Assembly (NCBI RefSeq): GCF_949987515.2
Contig: NC_082701.1
Span: forward strand, 32,133,755-32,197,754
DNA from: Delphinus delphis
Taxonomy: Eukaryota; Chordata; Mammalia; Artiodactyla; Delphinidae
Reading direction: 5' to 3'
DNA: 64,000 nucleotides
Shown here: positions 1 to 10,645 of the stretch, in pieces
Numbering within the stretch: position 1 is the stretch's first letter
Layout: every line of letters begins with the position of its first letter
Translations under genes and position numbers: made by a program
The notes under the pieces: model-generated
Databases searched by the model: none
The model's input: the letters and a program-made list of their open reading frames with translations, nothing else
Told to the model about the DNA's origin: nothing

Positions 1-228
1 TAAGGCATACTTGGTTCTGAGCACGTCCGACTGAAGAAATGTTTGCTGAAAAAAAAAAAAAGGATAAAGAAACATTGTCACAATGTGATGTATATCTTTC
101 AAAAATATTCTCCTTATGTATCTTTTTTCTTTTTGGGGAGTAATTGCAATGATAGTAAACATACAATTCTGTATTGTGTCTTTTTTTTTTCTTACCATAA
201 TTTCAGATGCATTTTCCCTGCTGTAACA
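1..228. other. AT-rich sequence at left edge
   Basis: Contains an A12 tract near 50-61 and T runs. No gene is supported; short ORFs are composition-driven. Confidence 0.4.
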
Positions 229-445
229 TAATTTCAAATCTTAATAATAATAATAACTCCATTTATTGCATATTCTGCTATGTGCCAGATGTGGTGTCAG
301 GGGCTCTACACACAGTTTTTCATGTAATCTTCCCAATTTGCAAGGTGGTTGTTGTTTGCTCCATTTTAGAGATTGAGAAACTGAGGCTCAGAGAGCTTAA
401 GCAGCTTGTCAAGAATTACCAGCTAATGGAGACGAGACTGATCCC
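229..445 (-). repeat. MIR SINE, antisense
   Basis: Reads AATAATAATAACTCCATTTATTGC...ATGTGCCAGAT...CCATTTTAGAGATTGAGAAACTGAGGCTCAG in the antisense MIR order. Confidence 0.85.
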
Positions 446-519
446 TCTTATTTCAGTATTCATATTCTTGCTACTTTACCATGCCACTTTCCATCATTTT
501 AAGTGACCTCACAATACTT

Positions 520-800
520 ACTCTTTTGTGTGGATAAATCATAATTTGCTTAACCATTTCCCTATTTTTTGTCATTTAGGACATTGATTAATTTTAGATA
601 TTATGAACAATTAATTTTAGATATTATAAACAATGAGGCAATGAACATCATTGTGCCAAAAGACTTCTCCCATTTTTGGATTATCACCTTGGAATAGAGT
701 CCCAGAAGTGGAATTACTGGGTTAAAGGGTAGGACTGTGTTTATGGCTTTTGATACTTATTGCCAGATCGCTTTCCCAGAGGACTGTACTATGCGTAACA
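520..800 (-). repeat. Ancient L1 fragment with internal 23-bp tandem duplication
   Basis: Resembles antisense L1 3' sequence: CTTAACCATTTCCC, AGGACATTGA, GAAGTGGAATTACTGGGTTAAAGGG. Units 588-610 and 611-633 are a 23-bp tandem duplication differing at one base. Confidence 0.6.
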
Positions 801-1524
801 GGTTCACTTTATAGGTAGGCCCAAGGGAGTTACCGTGCTCCTCCAGGATGTCAGGATGCCCTCTAACCACTAGAGGGTGTGAAAGGATATTGCTTAAGTG
901 ACAGGAGCCTAGCCCCCCTCTAGGAAATCCCCAAATTTCCTTGAGGAGCTTTCAGAGTTGCATGGGAGGAAGGCGGGCGGGGGGATGCTTAATTATTTAG
1001 AAGCTCAGTGTTGTAACGAACTGACTTGCTTCGATTTGCATTGAAAGCGAGATTGTTGATGATCTGTACTCTGGGGGAGAGAGAAGTAAACAGTGCCTCA
1101 GAGGCCTTGGGTTTGAGGTTGGCCATGCCACCTCTTGCTTGGAAACCTTGGGTGACTGACCCTCCCTTGTATATCTCTGTCTTTGAACTTGGAGCCTCAA
1201 ATCTCAGCATCAATTAGACTGGCAGCAGCTCTGAGCTCCTCCAGTGGAGACCATGTGACATGTCCATCTTTGTAACATCCACAATAGCCAACACTTAATA
1301 AGAGCACAGAAAATGGTGGCTGAACTGATAGAGGAAAAGAGGCCAGAAATCAAGAGTGGACATGGGGAGGAAGGCGTGGAGTATGGCACTGGTTCCCAGT
1401 CCCCACAGATGGTTTACTGAAGGAGGGGTGTTGGCCGCTTAACTCCAAGATGTTGAAGATGGAAGGCTACTTAGAGATCATCTTGTCCACAAACATGGCC
1501 CAGACAGTTATGATGATGACAAGG
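801..1524. other. Unique intergenic sequence
   Basis: No gene, RNA or recognisable transposon was found. Small ORFs overlap on both strands without other coding signs. Confidence 0.4.
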
Positions 1525-1529
1525 TCCTC

Positions 1530-1640
1530 ATCTCTTTCTCTTAGCCAACACTTACTAAGCACTTATAGTGTGCCAGGCTCTGTGCTAGGCATTGAGGATG
1601 GAAAAATAACTGTCTAGAGTGCTTGCATTCAAAAAGTGTA
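1530..1640 (-). repeat. L2 LINE 3' fragment, antisense
   Basis: CTTACTAAGCACTTATAGTGTGCCAGGCTCTGTGCTAGGCATTGAGGATGG is the antisense L2 end in ordinary form. Confidence 0.75.
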
Positions 1641-1846
1641 TATTGATACTTTGTACAGGGATATGAGACACCTGTATTAAACACTAAGCAAAAAATGAGC
1701 CCTCTGCTCAGTGAAACTAAGAAAGGCACATTGAGAAAAAAAGACTGGCCTCAGATGTCCCTAGAGAAGCACTTTTTCAAACATGTTCCTTGGAGCATTC
1801 AGTTAGACATTTAATAGATGTTAACTAAAGAATGGTTCGGTAGTTG

Positions 1847-2255
1847 TATCAGTCAGTTATTACTGCACTAACGCTGAGTAACAAATCAACCCCAAACACA
1901 GTCACTAATAATAATATTGATTATGATTTATTTTGATTTTTAATTTTGCTCAGAGGCCTGTGGGGTAGCTGGTGGTGCCTTTGTTCCGTGAGTCTCTTAT
2001 TCTTCAGGGATCAGGCATGGTTTTCTCATGATGATGGAAGAGCAAGAGGGCAAGCTTACCTGCATAAGCATATTTCAAGCCTTTTCCACTATCATGTCCA
2101 TTAACATTCCATTGGCCAGACCAAGTCACATGGCCAAGATCAATGTAACTGAAGCAGAGAAATAAATATATTCTACCACTAGTGGTAGGAATTACAAAGT
2201 CACAAAAGACTGTGGATACAGTGAAGAACTGGGAGCAATAATGCAATCTACTACA
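1847..2255 (+). repeat. Ancient mammal-wide interspersed repeat (family unassigned)
   Basis: Begins TATCAGTCAGTTATTACTGC...TAACAAATCAACCCCAAACACAGT, the left end of the abundant repeat reading 'ctgtaacaaattaccac...cttaaaac'. Related copies in this window lie at 12880-13303, 27031-27427 and 30870-31800. I could not name the family. Confidence 0.6.
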
Positions 2256-2319
2256 GCGGTCATATGAATTCAGGAAACGCTGGTGAAGCTGGTTTCTTCA
2301 TTGCATGACTTCTCAGAGC

Positions 2320-2475
2320 CTTTATAGATGATTCAATTTAAAGCCTTCACTTTAAAAGAAGGAAACTGAAGCCCAGAGAGGAACATAACTTGACCTGGAT
2401 TTGCAAACACTCAGTAGCAGCCCTGTAGTGAGACCCTGGACTTTATGACCGTTAGGCTAGGGCTCTTTCCCTAAC
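2320..2475 (-). repeat. MIR SINE fragment, antisense
   Basis: Contains AAGAAGGAAACTGAAGCCCAGAGAGG followed by a CCCTGGACTTTATGACCGTTAGGC tail, matching antisense MIR. Confidence 0.7.
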
Positions 2476-2664
2476 CCCACCCTGCTAATGTGCCTTGGCT
2501 ACACCGGGCTAAGCAGGCCAGAGGGAGCTGGTGAACATGGGAGAGCTAAGCAGCTGCACATAAAGGAGGCTGAAGTGGTCCTCAAAGGACCCTAAGAGAC
2601 TCGATTCTGAGCGCGGCAAGGAAGCCACAGTCAGACCTAGTCTTGAGGAAAACTCGAGTGGACA

Positions 2665-2888
2665 AAATTAAGGGCATGTACTGTGGAGTCGAGCTATCTG
2701 TATAGGTAACCTTGGTCAAGTTATTTAATAGCCTCTGTATGCCTCAGTTTCCTCATTTGTAAAATGAGGGAAGGTAGATATACCCACCTCGATAGGGTGG
2801 TTGAGTTAATACTTGTAAAGTGCTTAGAACAGGAGCAGGAATGTAGTAAGCACTCAGGATAGGTTAGCTGTTATTATTATTTATTATG
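2665..2888 (+). repeat. MIR SINE
   Basis: Contains CTTGGTCAAGTTATTTAATAGCCTC...CTCAGTTTCCTCATTTGTAAAATGAGGG and a GTAAAGTGCTTAGAACAG tail, so it is close to full length. Confidence 0.88.
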
Positions 2889-2991
2889 ATTATTATTAAT
2901 ATGATTTTTACATAGCCTATCTCCTCTACCATGAGCTTCCTTATTTCTGGGTTTTCCCACCCCACCAGTCTTCTTCCTAATACCCCATTCT

Positions 2992-3341
2992 TTTTTTTTT
3001 TTAAATGAAGTATAGTTGATTTACAATATTGCATTAGTTTCAGGTGTACAGCACAGTGGTTCAGATATGTATATCTGATTCTCTTCTTCAGATTCTCATC
3101 CATTATAAATTATTACAAAATACTGAGTATAGTTTCCTGTGCTATATAGTAAGTCCTTGTTGGTTATCTATTTTATATATAATATATAAATATAATATAT
3201 ATTATATATAATATATATACTATATATCTTTTATATATAGTAGTGTGTCTATGTTAATCCTAACCTCCTAATTTATCCCTCCCGCCACCCCCTTTCCCCT
3301 TTGGTAACCATAATTTTGTTTTCTCCCAACACCCCATTCTT
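2992..3341 (-). mobile_element. L1 3' end, antisense, with 11-bp target-site duplication
   Basis: T-tract start, then AAATGAAGTATAGTTGATTTACAATATT and, near the right edge, TTTGGTAACCATAATTTTG, which are hallmarks of the cetartiodactyl L1 3' UTR in reverse. ACCCCATTCTT at 2992-3002 is repeated exactly at 3331-3341. An AT-dinucleotide expansion (about 3173-3240) lies inside. Truncated at the 5' side, so non-autonomous. Confidence 0.9.
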
Positions 3342-3425
3342 GGTATTAGTTGGTTAACAACTAGTCTCCACTAAGCTGCATCAGGATAACAACTATTATT
3401 TAATGTTAAAAAGGAGGGACCCCTT

Positions 3426-3631
3426 GGGGCTTCCCTGGTGGCATAGAGGTTGAGAGTCTGCCTGCCCATGCAGGGGACACGGGTCCGTGCCCCGGTCCGG
3501 GAAGATCCCACATGCCGCGGAGCGGCTGGGCCCGTGAGCCATGGCTGCTGAGACTGCGCATCCGGAGCCTGTGCTGCGCAACGGGAGAGGCCACAACAGT
3601 GAGAGGCCCGCGTACAGCAAAAAAAAAAAAA
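3426..3631 (+). mobile_element. CHR-type tRNA-derived SINE
   Basis: Starts GGGGCTTCCCTGGTGGC and ends GCGTACAGCA then poly(A). The flanks share only a loose GGGACCC-containing duplication, so this copy is older or its target duplication is eroded. Confidence 0.93.
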
Positions 3632-3814
3632 GTGGGGGGGACCCTGGAACAGTTCAAGGTCCAAAGGAGTGGCAGGGAGTGGAGCTACATTTTAGAAATG
3701 GGAATCTTTTCTGATGCCATATCAAATCTCACTCCCTGGTTGACCTATCTTGTCTCTTCAGATATATGGGTGGAAATGCATTGAGTTTGACTAGGATGAG
3801 TAATGCACCAATAT

Positions 3815-4012
3815 CTGTGGCTCTTAATCCTGGGTACAGATTAGATGCACCAGGGAAGATTAAAACAACAGCAACAACAAAAACCCTGGTGCTTGACCCC
3901 ACCCTGGACCAATTAAATCTAAATCTCTGGGGCGAGGCCTGGGCACTGGTATGATTTAAAAGCTCCCAGGGTGATTCTGACATACAGCGAGATTTGACAG
4001 CCACTGCCCTAA
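3815..4012. mobile_element. MER20-like hAT nonautonomous transposon
   Basis: Left end GTGGCTCTTAATCCTGGGTACAGATTAGA and right end GATTTGACAGCCACTG are inverted. Internal CCAATTAAATCTAAATCTCTGGGG matches recalled MER20 sequence. Confidence 0.75.
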
Positions 4013-4029
4013 GGCATTGGATGGGCCCA

Positions 4030-4258
4030 CTGAGACTTTGGAGTCAGATACAAGTGAATTTGCATCCTAGCCCTGCAATTCATTAGCTGTACGACATGGA
4101 GCGAAAAGCTTTATCTTTCTGAACTTCAGATTCCTTCTGTATTAAATGGGAATAATAATTGCTGTCTTGCAGAGATTCTATAAGAAGTCAGTGGAAACCC
4201 ACGCGATGCACCTCATGTAGCTGGCATGTAGAATGGACTCACTGAGTATTTGTTAATC
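4030..4258 (+). repeat. MIR SINE (diverged)
   Basis: Order of MIR blocks is kept: TTTGGAGTCAGATACAAG, ATTAGCTGTACGACATGG, TTCTGTATTAAATGGG, then a TGGCATGTAGAATGGACTC tail. Confidence 0.7.
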
Positions 4259-5214
4259 AAATGAATGACAGTCAGTGAGAGCAGTGCTGGAGAGCAGGGT
4301 GGGCGACATCTGATCCCAGACCGGCCGTCTGCCTTCCCGGCTGTTTGTGGTGGCCGCCTTCTCTGCTCTCAGGCCTCCATGAGAAGGACAGAGTGAGACC
4401 CAATGGGAGGCTTGCTCCAGGGTTACTATGTCTATTGACTGATCAGAAACACCAGGTCTGGGGAAGAGCAAGGGGTGAAACCCAGCCTTTCTTCTGATCG
4501 CCTGAGTCTTGTGCCCACAGGGCAGGGCCAGCCTAGGGGAGCCAACTTTTCTAATCAGTCCTCCCAGAGGGGGCGTCTTATCCTAAGTCACACAACCATG
4601 CTGTACAGGCTAGCTGTGGCCTTGCCGGCTCCCTCTGCGTCTGGGGACAACGCTGCCAGGAGGAGTTCATGTTGGCTGCTCTGCCAGCTTGCCATTCGAG
4701 CCCTGACAACAGCTACCAATAGCTCACCTGGGTGGAAGGTGGGGATGCAGTGAGCAAGGATGGGGTAGCTATTTTGAGCAAAGATGTCGGGTGCTGTCTA
4801 CACGGTGGTCTAGTGGTTTCCTCCAGGTGGCAAGAGGTCTGCTTTCTGGCTGGGTTCAGGCTTAGCATGTGATAGCATTCATACTTTTGTTTATTAATAA
4901 CAAGATATCTGATGAAGCAACTGGGTTTCTTCGATCTCATAGCTTTCCATTCAAAGGTACACGGCTGGGAAAAGAACATCAGGACAGACGCTTCGAATCA
5001 TGGTTATCTCAGCAGTTAAGAAACCTTTTAAAAAAATTCCTGCTACCTGCGACACGTTCTCACTCTATCTCCCGCTTAGCGCCACCAGTCTAGAAGATTT
5101 TGTGGGTTTGACTCTTTGTAGTTTGTATTATGGAAACAATAGGTCCCCTGAATGTGTTCGGAGACACTGACATGTCCCGCTGGGGGTGTAGCTCAGACGA
5201 GACTCCTGGCATGA
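4259..5214. other. Unique intergenic sequence
   Basis: No gene or recognisable transposon. ORFs of about 70-90 codons overlap antisense to one another and show no domain. Confidence 0.4.
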
Positions 5215-5365
5215 CTCATGAAATCCTCCAGACCCGTGGGAGATAGACTTTGTCATGCCCCTTCCTCAGACAAAGGAGCCGAGGTGAGTAACATCTCGAG
5301 CAGGCAGCATCTAGATTCTAGCCCAGATTTTCTGAATTCAGTCCGTGATCTTTCCATGTTTATAG
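5215..5365 (-). repeat. MIR SINE fragment, antisense
   Basis: CTTCCTCAGACAAAGGAGCCGAGG and AGCCCAGATTTTCTGAATTCAGTCC keep the antisense MIR order. Confidence 0.6.
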
Positions 5366-5621
5366 GGAAAAAAGGGAATCAGTGTTAACAAATCGGTATA
5401 AAAATATAACAAACAGAATTTGAATTTTCAAAATGCAGTTTCCCATCAGGAGGAGGTGAAAATTAAGATTTGCAAGCAGAAAGTCAAAATATATTTCTTA
5501 CCCAGGGTGACAATTTTATATGGGAGTGAAATAGGTACCTACCTTACTAAGTTGTCTAACAAGAGAAAGGTTTGAAAATGCTCTGTAAATCAAAGGGAAA
5601 GGCAAGTGGCTGTTATTTAGA

Positions 5622-5822
5622 TCAGAGATGCTTAAACTGGGGTTCATAGGCCCTTGGGAAACCCATGCATGAGTAATTCACCACGTGAACTGCCTATATT
5701 TGCAAGAAAAATTTTGTGTGTATGCACATACCTGATTTCCTCTAGGAAGAGAATGCATAGCTTTCATCGCTTCTTAAAGAAGTGTGTGACTCAAAAAATG
5801 ATTAAAAACCACTACTGTAGCC
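5622..5822. mobile_element. hAT-type nonautonomous transposon fossil
   Basis: Left ATCAGAGATGCTTAAACTGGGG and right TTAAAAACCACTACTGTA are imperfect inverted ends of the CAG...TTCTTAACC / GGTTAAGAACC...CTG type. Confidence 0.55.
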
Positions 5823-6179
5823 CAACCCTTTATGTCATTTGCCAGTAAGAAGAGCAAAGTAATAATTTCAGGATCTGACGTGCCCCCTACACCCTCTGCA
5901 AGTATCTTTCCATACCAAGGGAACCCAGGGAAGAGGTAAAAGAAAGTTTTCCAGGGGAAGGAAGATCAAGTAAAGATGATGCCCTCTCCCCAGTGGCCAT
6001 AGGCCTTGGGATTCACCCTGGGGTTCACATATCCAGCGCGAGAGAGAGGTGCATGAAGGCATCACTGCTCGAGTAGATAGATGGCAGAAACATCATCCCC
6101 TTCAAAGTGATGAAGTGAGATTGCTCAGACAAATGCTTTCAAAGTCTTCAACCTGTGAGTTTTGCTCCGAGTTCAGGAA

Positions 6180-6780
6180 ATAACAGGATATAAATCTGCC
6201 CGAATCATCTCAGCTCACGCAAATTCAGTGCCAGGCCACAGTGGTTCTGGCAACATCTTGTTCTTTTTGTGTAATGACTTTTGATGCTATGGATTTAGAT
6301 GGATTAGGCCATTTAGGGGAAAGATGGGAATATTAATATACAAAATTGTTAAATGTCAAATAAAATCCCTTAATAACGTGTGTGTTTAAGATGAGTATGC
6401 AGGTACTTTGAAAATTCTTCTAGCACTAGCTCAAACATTTAAGAAATCCATTTTGCAAGTCCAAACAAATAACCCTCCACCAATTATGCTGTACCTGTGT
6501 GAGTCTGGTGGGTGACTCTGCACAGTCTCGGCTGGGAGTGAAGGCCTATTCTCTTACTGCTGTCAGTAGTACTGACACAATTAATACTTCATCCAACTGG
6601 CTGAATGCTTAAATCCCACAGATAAGCGTACGGCTTGCAACCAAGAATTGGTTTTCATATTTCCTGCAAATTAATTACCTAAGGGGTTGATTTTACTTGT
6701 TTTAAAGGCCAACGTTTGTGTTAGATGATCTGGACATTTCCTACCCTGAAGGCCGCTACATTGTGGTCTTGCCAACCACA
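6180..6780. promoter_or_regulatory. Candidate conserved noncoding element
   Basis: About 600 bp of unique AT-rich DNA without simple repeats. It has several TTAAT/AATTA homeodomain cores (for example around 6330, 6370, 6578, 6670) and a GCAAATTAATTACCTAA string. The texture resembles a developmental enhancer in a gene desert. Conservation was not measured. Confidence 0.3.
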
Positions 6781-6813
6781 GCCTGGGATTTGAAATCATC
6801 TGGGGGTGGGGGG

Positions 6814-6845
6814 AGGCAATTGACAGGCAATTGACAGGCAATTGA
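6814..6845 (+). repeat. 11-bp unit repeated three times
   Basis: AGGCAATTGAC occurs three times in a row with no substitutions (last copy abutting TAAAAAATTG). Confidence 0.85.
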
Positions 6846-7054
6846 CTAAAAAATTGAAAGTTGTAATGACAATGTAATAATTTATATCATATTATAATAT
6901 TATATATTCTAATCAGTGTGGGCTGAAAACATGACCATTCTTTCATTTATTGATTCAAAAATAATATCCTATCATAAAGCTGGACAGGCATGTATATAGA
7001 TCATCTATGATTCAGTGTAGACCCTGGTAACTCCTCTGACAGAGACAGTAATGT

Positions 7055-7485
7055 AAATCTAGGGTACACAGAGACAGAGACAGTGACACAGAGACAGACA
7101 CAGAGACAGTGACACAGACAGAGAGAGACAGAGAGACAGTGAGACAGAGACACAGAGACACAGAGACAGAGACACAGAGAGACAGTGACACAGAGAGAGA
7201 CAGAGACAGAGACACAGAGACAGAGACAGTGTTGAGAGACAGAGAGACAGAGACACAGAGACAGAGACACAGAGACAGAGACAGTGACACAGAGACAGAC
7301 ACAGAGACAGTGACACAGACAGAGACAGAGACAGAGAGACAGTGACACAGACAGAGAGAGACAGAGAGACAGTGAGACAGAGACACAGAGACAGAGACAC
7401 AGAGAGAGACAGAGAGACAGAGACACAGAGACAGTGACACAGACAGAGACAGTGACACAGACACAGACACAGAGACAGTGTCCCC
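7055..7485 (+). repeat. GACAGA/GACACA minisatellite
   Basis: About 430 bp built from six-base GACAGA, GACACA and GACAGT units in higher-order blocks, with one GTTGAGAGAC break near 7231. Reading frames of 140-220 residues through it (Ser/Leu/Cys/Val-rich on the minus strand) come from the repeat and are not genes. Confidence 0.95.
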
Positions 7486-7519
7486 ATAAGACACTGTCCC
7501 CCAGTGTCTTATGGGGACA
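7479..7519. repeat. Perfect inverted repeat, 18-bp arms, 5-nt loop
   Basis: TGTCCCCATAAGACACTG (7479-7496), loop TCCCC, then its exact reverse complement (7502-7519). It sits at the right border of the minisatellite, whose last ACAGTG it shares. Confidence 0.97.
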
Positions 7520-8750
7520 GTGGGAGGGAGTAGTCAGGGAAGGCATCTTGGAGGTGATAACATTTAAACTGGGCTGTGTTTGAGGTATAAACTTTAAAAG
7601 TGACTTAATTCCAATCCTATAGTAGATGTTGGCTAAGTGTAATACTCTCATTATAAAAACCACAGAACTACATCAGAAACCGTTTAGAAAACAGAAGAAG
7701 TACCACTCACAGTTCCATGCCACCAATATAAATTTTGTTGGCATTTTGCTGCATTTCTTGCCAGCCTTTTTCCTTGGGTACAGCTTCTCCGTAGCAGTTG
7801 TTGTTATAGTTGATATCGTATGTTATCGTAGTAAGCATACACACATTGTTAAAAATGAATCATTAATTAGAAGGCTTTTTCCATGTTATCACAAGAATGG
7901 GCAGATTTAAACTAGGTGGAGATGGGGGAATAAGCATTCCTAGGGAAGGAGAGAGTAAAAGTGCCAGTAGTGGGAAGTGGCATGTTGTCAGGGAGTCCCC
8001 TGTGGCTGCCCCTCAGATTTTTATGCAGGATCTGGAATGTTACCCTAAGGAGCTGGAGGTTTATCACGCTGGTGATGGAGAGAATTGCAGGTTCTGGGTG
8101 AGACAGTGACATAATTAGAGTTTGACCCCCTCTCTAGTGCTGGCTTTGGAAATTCTGGGATTCCCTGTGGCACTTGAGAATTTGGGGGTTTCTTGTGGAG
8201 ATGAGTAAATAATTCATCCATCGTTATATAGAACAAAATCATTAACTAGTACCTGAATGAGAATGTTAATGCATTTTAAAATACTGCTTGGTTTTAGCTA
8301 CAAGAGGACAGCCTGTGCATCATAAGACTTTATTTTAGAAGCTTCATACCTAATCATTTGATCTCAATGACCTGTCAGAACCTAACCCCTGCTGCTCCTT
8401 GCCAAGCTTGATCGTCCAGTTCATAGATGGCAAATAAGCTCCAACTTACCTAACATCTCCAGTAGTTGGCTGCAATGTCCTAGGAACTGTGTTGAGAAGG
8501 ACTGAGGGCACGTCTGGCCGTAGTAGGAAAGAGGCCAGCTGTGTGGGAGCAAGAAGCATTAGCATGTATGTCATATATTTGCCATCTTTATTCTCCCTCA
8601 AATGTTCACTTAAGATGTCTTCTGCTTAATTTTAGTATGGCCCAAATTGATATAGTCCAGCCAAACCAACTGGGGTCCAAAGAAAGAAGCAGATGGAAGA
8701 AAATTCCTATTAGTCAACATCTCCATAAAGTAAAGGACTTGATCCATCAA
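7520..8750. other. Unique intergenic sequence
   Basis: No gene is supported. GGAGGTGATAACATTTAAACTGGGCTGTG (about 7548-7580) resembles an internal L2 piece; the rest is unassigned. Confidence 0.4.
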
Positions 8751-8751
8751 T

Positions 8752-8761
8752 CTATATCCAT

Positions 8762-8790
<29 letters not shown>
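8752..8790 (+). repeat. (ATCC)n microsatellite
   Basis: About eight ATCC units ending ATCCGTCC. Confidence 0.9.
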
Positions 8791-8792
<2 letters not shown>

Positions 8793-8794
8793 CT

Positions 8795-9000
8795 TATTCA
8801 AATCTTGATTCTGCATCTGCAATGGGCCAGACAGTGTGCTAAGTTCTGGGGACAGAGAAGTGATTCTTGTCTCCAGAATTGAGAATCTAGTCAGGAAGCA
8901 ACTGAAGAGATGGTAATTATAATACAGTATGTACCAAGCTAGGCAGAGGACTGAACACAGTGCCACGGCACAGAAGCAAAACCTACTGACCCCAACTGGG
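8795..9000 (-). repeat. L2 LINE fragment, antisense
   Basis: GCAATGGGCCAGACAGTGTGCTAAGTTCTGGGGAC...GAGAATCTAGTCAGGAAG follows the antisense L2 3' order. Confidence 0.75.
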
Positions 9001-9039
9001 GCAGGAGAGGTGGTGGGGGCAGAGGTGGGCTGTGATTTT

Positions 9040-9165
9040 CTCATTAAGCTCAGACCTCCATGAGGACAGGGGCCATGCATCTTAGTCATCATTGCATCCC
9101 CAGTACCTAACATAGTGCCTGGTACGTAGTAGGTGTTCAGTAGACTTTTGTTAATAGTGAGGTAT
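9040..9165 (+). repeat. L2 LINE 3' end
   Basis: CTCCATGAGGACAGGGGCCATG...CCCCAGTACCTAACATAGTGCCTGGTACGTAGTAGGTG is a recognisable sense L2 3' end. Confidence 0.8.
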
Positions 9166-10090
9166 CCAAGGAGTAGAAGGAACCCCCAAAGGTCATCTGG
9201 TCCATCCACCTGCCTCTGGGCTGAGGCACCACCGAAATCATCCCAAGTGCTATTTCGGGCGTGGTTATTCTTAGATGGCCTCTCTGACAACTGGAAAGAG
9301 TCAGAGCAGCAGCCTCTCCTCTGAGGCTTCAGTGCTACAGGCCTCCTTCAGGAGGAGCTCTGTTTGGTGGAAACGAGAGCTGGGAAGAGAGAGAGGCAAG
9401 TGGGTCCCAAGCCTGAAGCTTGGCTGGAGAGAACTAAGGTGGGCAGTCTCCTCTTCCTGGGTCATCAGGAGGAGAAACTGAGAAGGTGGTCTTCAGGAGA
9501 GGCTTGGAGAGTTGGGAATTGAGGCTCCGGAAGGACTGGGGCATTGTTGGGTTCTTAGCCTGGGGACCTACCAAGGGGGAGGAGGAATTTTCATGGTCCT
9601 CCTTGGATTTCCCCCACTAGAAGCCTCTGTTAGGGCAGAGGTCTCTTGAAATGTGCAGACCCTCCTGTTTCCACGGGTTGACTCAGGCCCTATAAGCCCT
9701 GCCCCCACCTCTGCCAAAACCTTTGGTGAAAGAGGAGTTTGAGGCTGCAGCTCTTAAGGAGATCTTTTCTTCCAGGACCTGTTTTTTCCAGGGTATTTCA
9801 CAGTGGCCGGGGAGTGTTGGGGCCTAACACAGTCAGGCTGTACCAGGAGCCAGAGCCCACAGTATTCTAATCTCATGGGGAGATAGGAAGAAATGATTAG
9901 TGCGCACTGAATAGCCCTGCTGTGAGCATTCTGAGCTGGACTGGTGCTGGGGCAAAATCAAGGGCAAGTTCTAATCTCATTTTCAGGTAGGGGAAGGGTA
10001 GAGAAGTGACATTCTGGGGCAGTCTCTTGAAAAACAGGCGTAAACAGGGAACAATGGTACCATTCCTTTCTGACCTACTCGACCTGGTGC
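9166..10090. other. Unique intergenic sequence
   Basis: Moderately GC-rich, no gene or transposon seen. Confidence 0.4.
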
Positions 10091-10103
10091 TTGATACAAA
10101 ATG

Positions 10104-10135
10104 AGTGTGTGTGTGTTTGGCATGTATGTGGGTGA

Positions 10136-10169
<34 letters not shown>
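10104..10169 (+). repeat. (GT)n then (GA)n compound microsatellite
   Basis: GT repeats interrupted by TTGGCATGTATGTGGGTGA, followed by about ten GA units. Confidence 0.9.
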
Positions 10170-10539
10170 CTAAGTATAACCTTGTGAACCCTCTTAGGAG
10201 GCTAATGCTTGCTCCCAAATCCCCCCTGCATAGGGATGGATTTGCCCCTTTTTTTCTTCTAAAAACCTGTGTTTTCTAAATGCAGTACGAAAAGTGGTTC
10301 AGTGGAGCCACCTCTGAGCTTCAGGGCCCCTTGATGGCTATCCAACTCCCACCCCTGTTCCCCTCTGTCCCACCCCCTGCCACCCAAAGCTTTTATTTTT
10401 AACTAAAAATAAAAGTTACAGAACAAGCCTGGGGAGACATCTTCTGACCCTGGGAGAGTAGGAGATAAAGGGCTGAAGGCTCATGGCCCGGGAGGGTGGA
10501 AGTGCAGAGACATTGTGCATTGGATCCGGCAAACATTAC

Positions 10540-10645
10540 TGTACATGACCATGTGCCTAGAATTGTGCCAGGACCTGTAGACACTACAGAGGGGGACGAG
10601 ATGCTGTCTCTGCCCAGGAGGGTCTTCCAACACTGCTCACTTCAC
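10540..10645 (-). repeat. L2 LINE fragment, antisense
   Basis: ATGTGCCTAGAATTGTGCCAGGACCTGTAGACACTACAGAGG fits a diverged antisense L2 end. Confidence 0.6.

Noticed and set aside
7001..7663. Ser/Leu/Cys/Val-rich frames of 142-220 residues
   Set aside because: They are readings of the GACAGA/GACACA minisatellite; open in several frames at once.
8610..9290. 226-residue minus-strand frame
   Set aside because: Crosses an ATCC microsatellite (DGWM repeats) and two L2 fragments; no domain.
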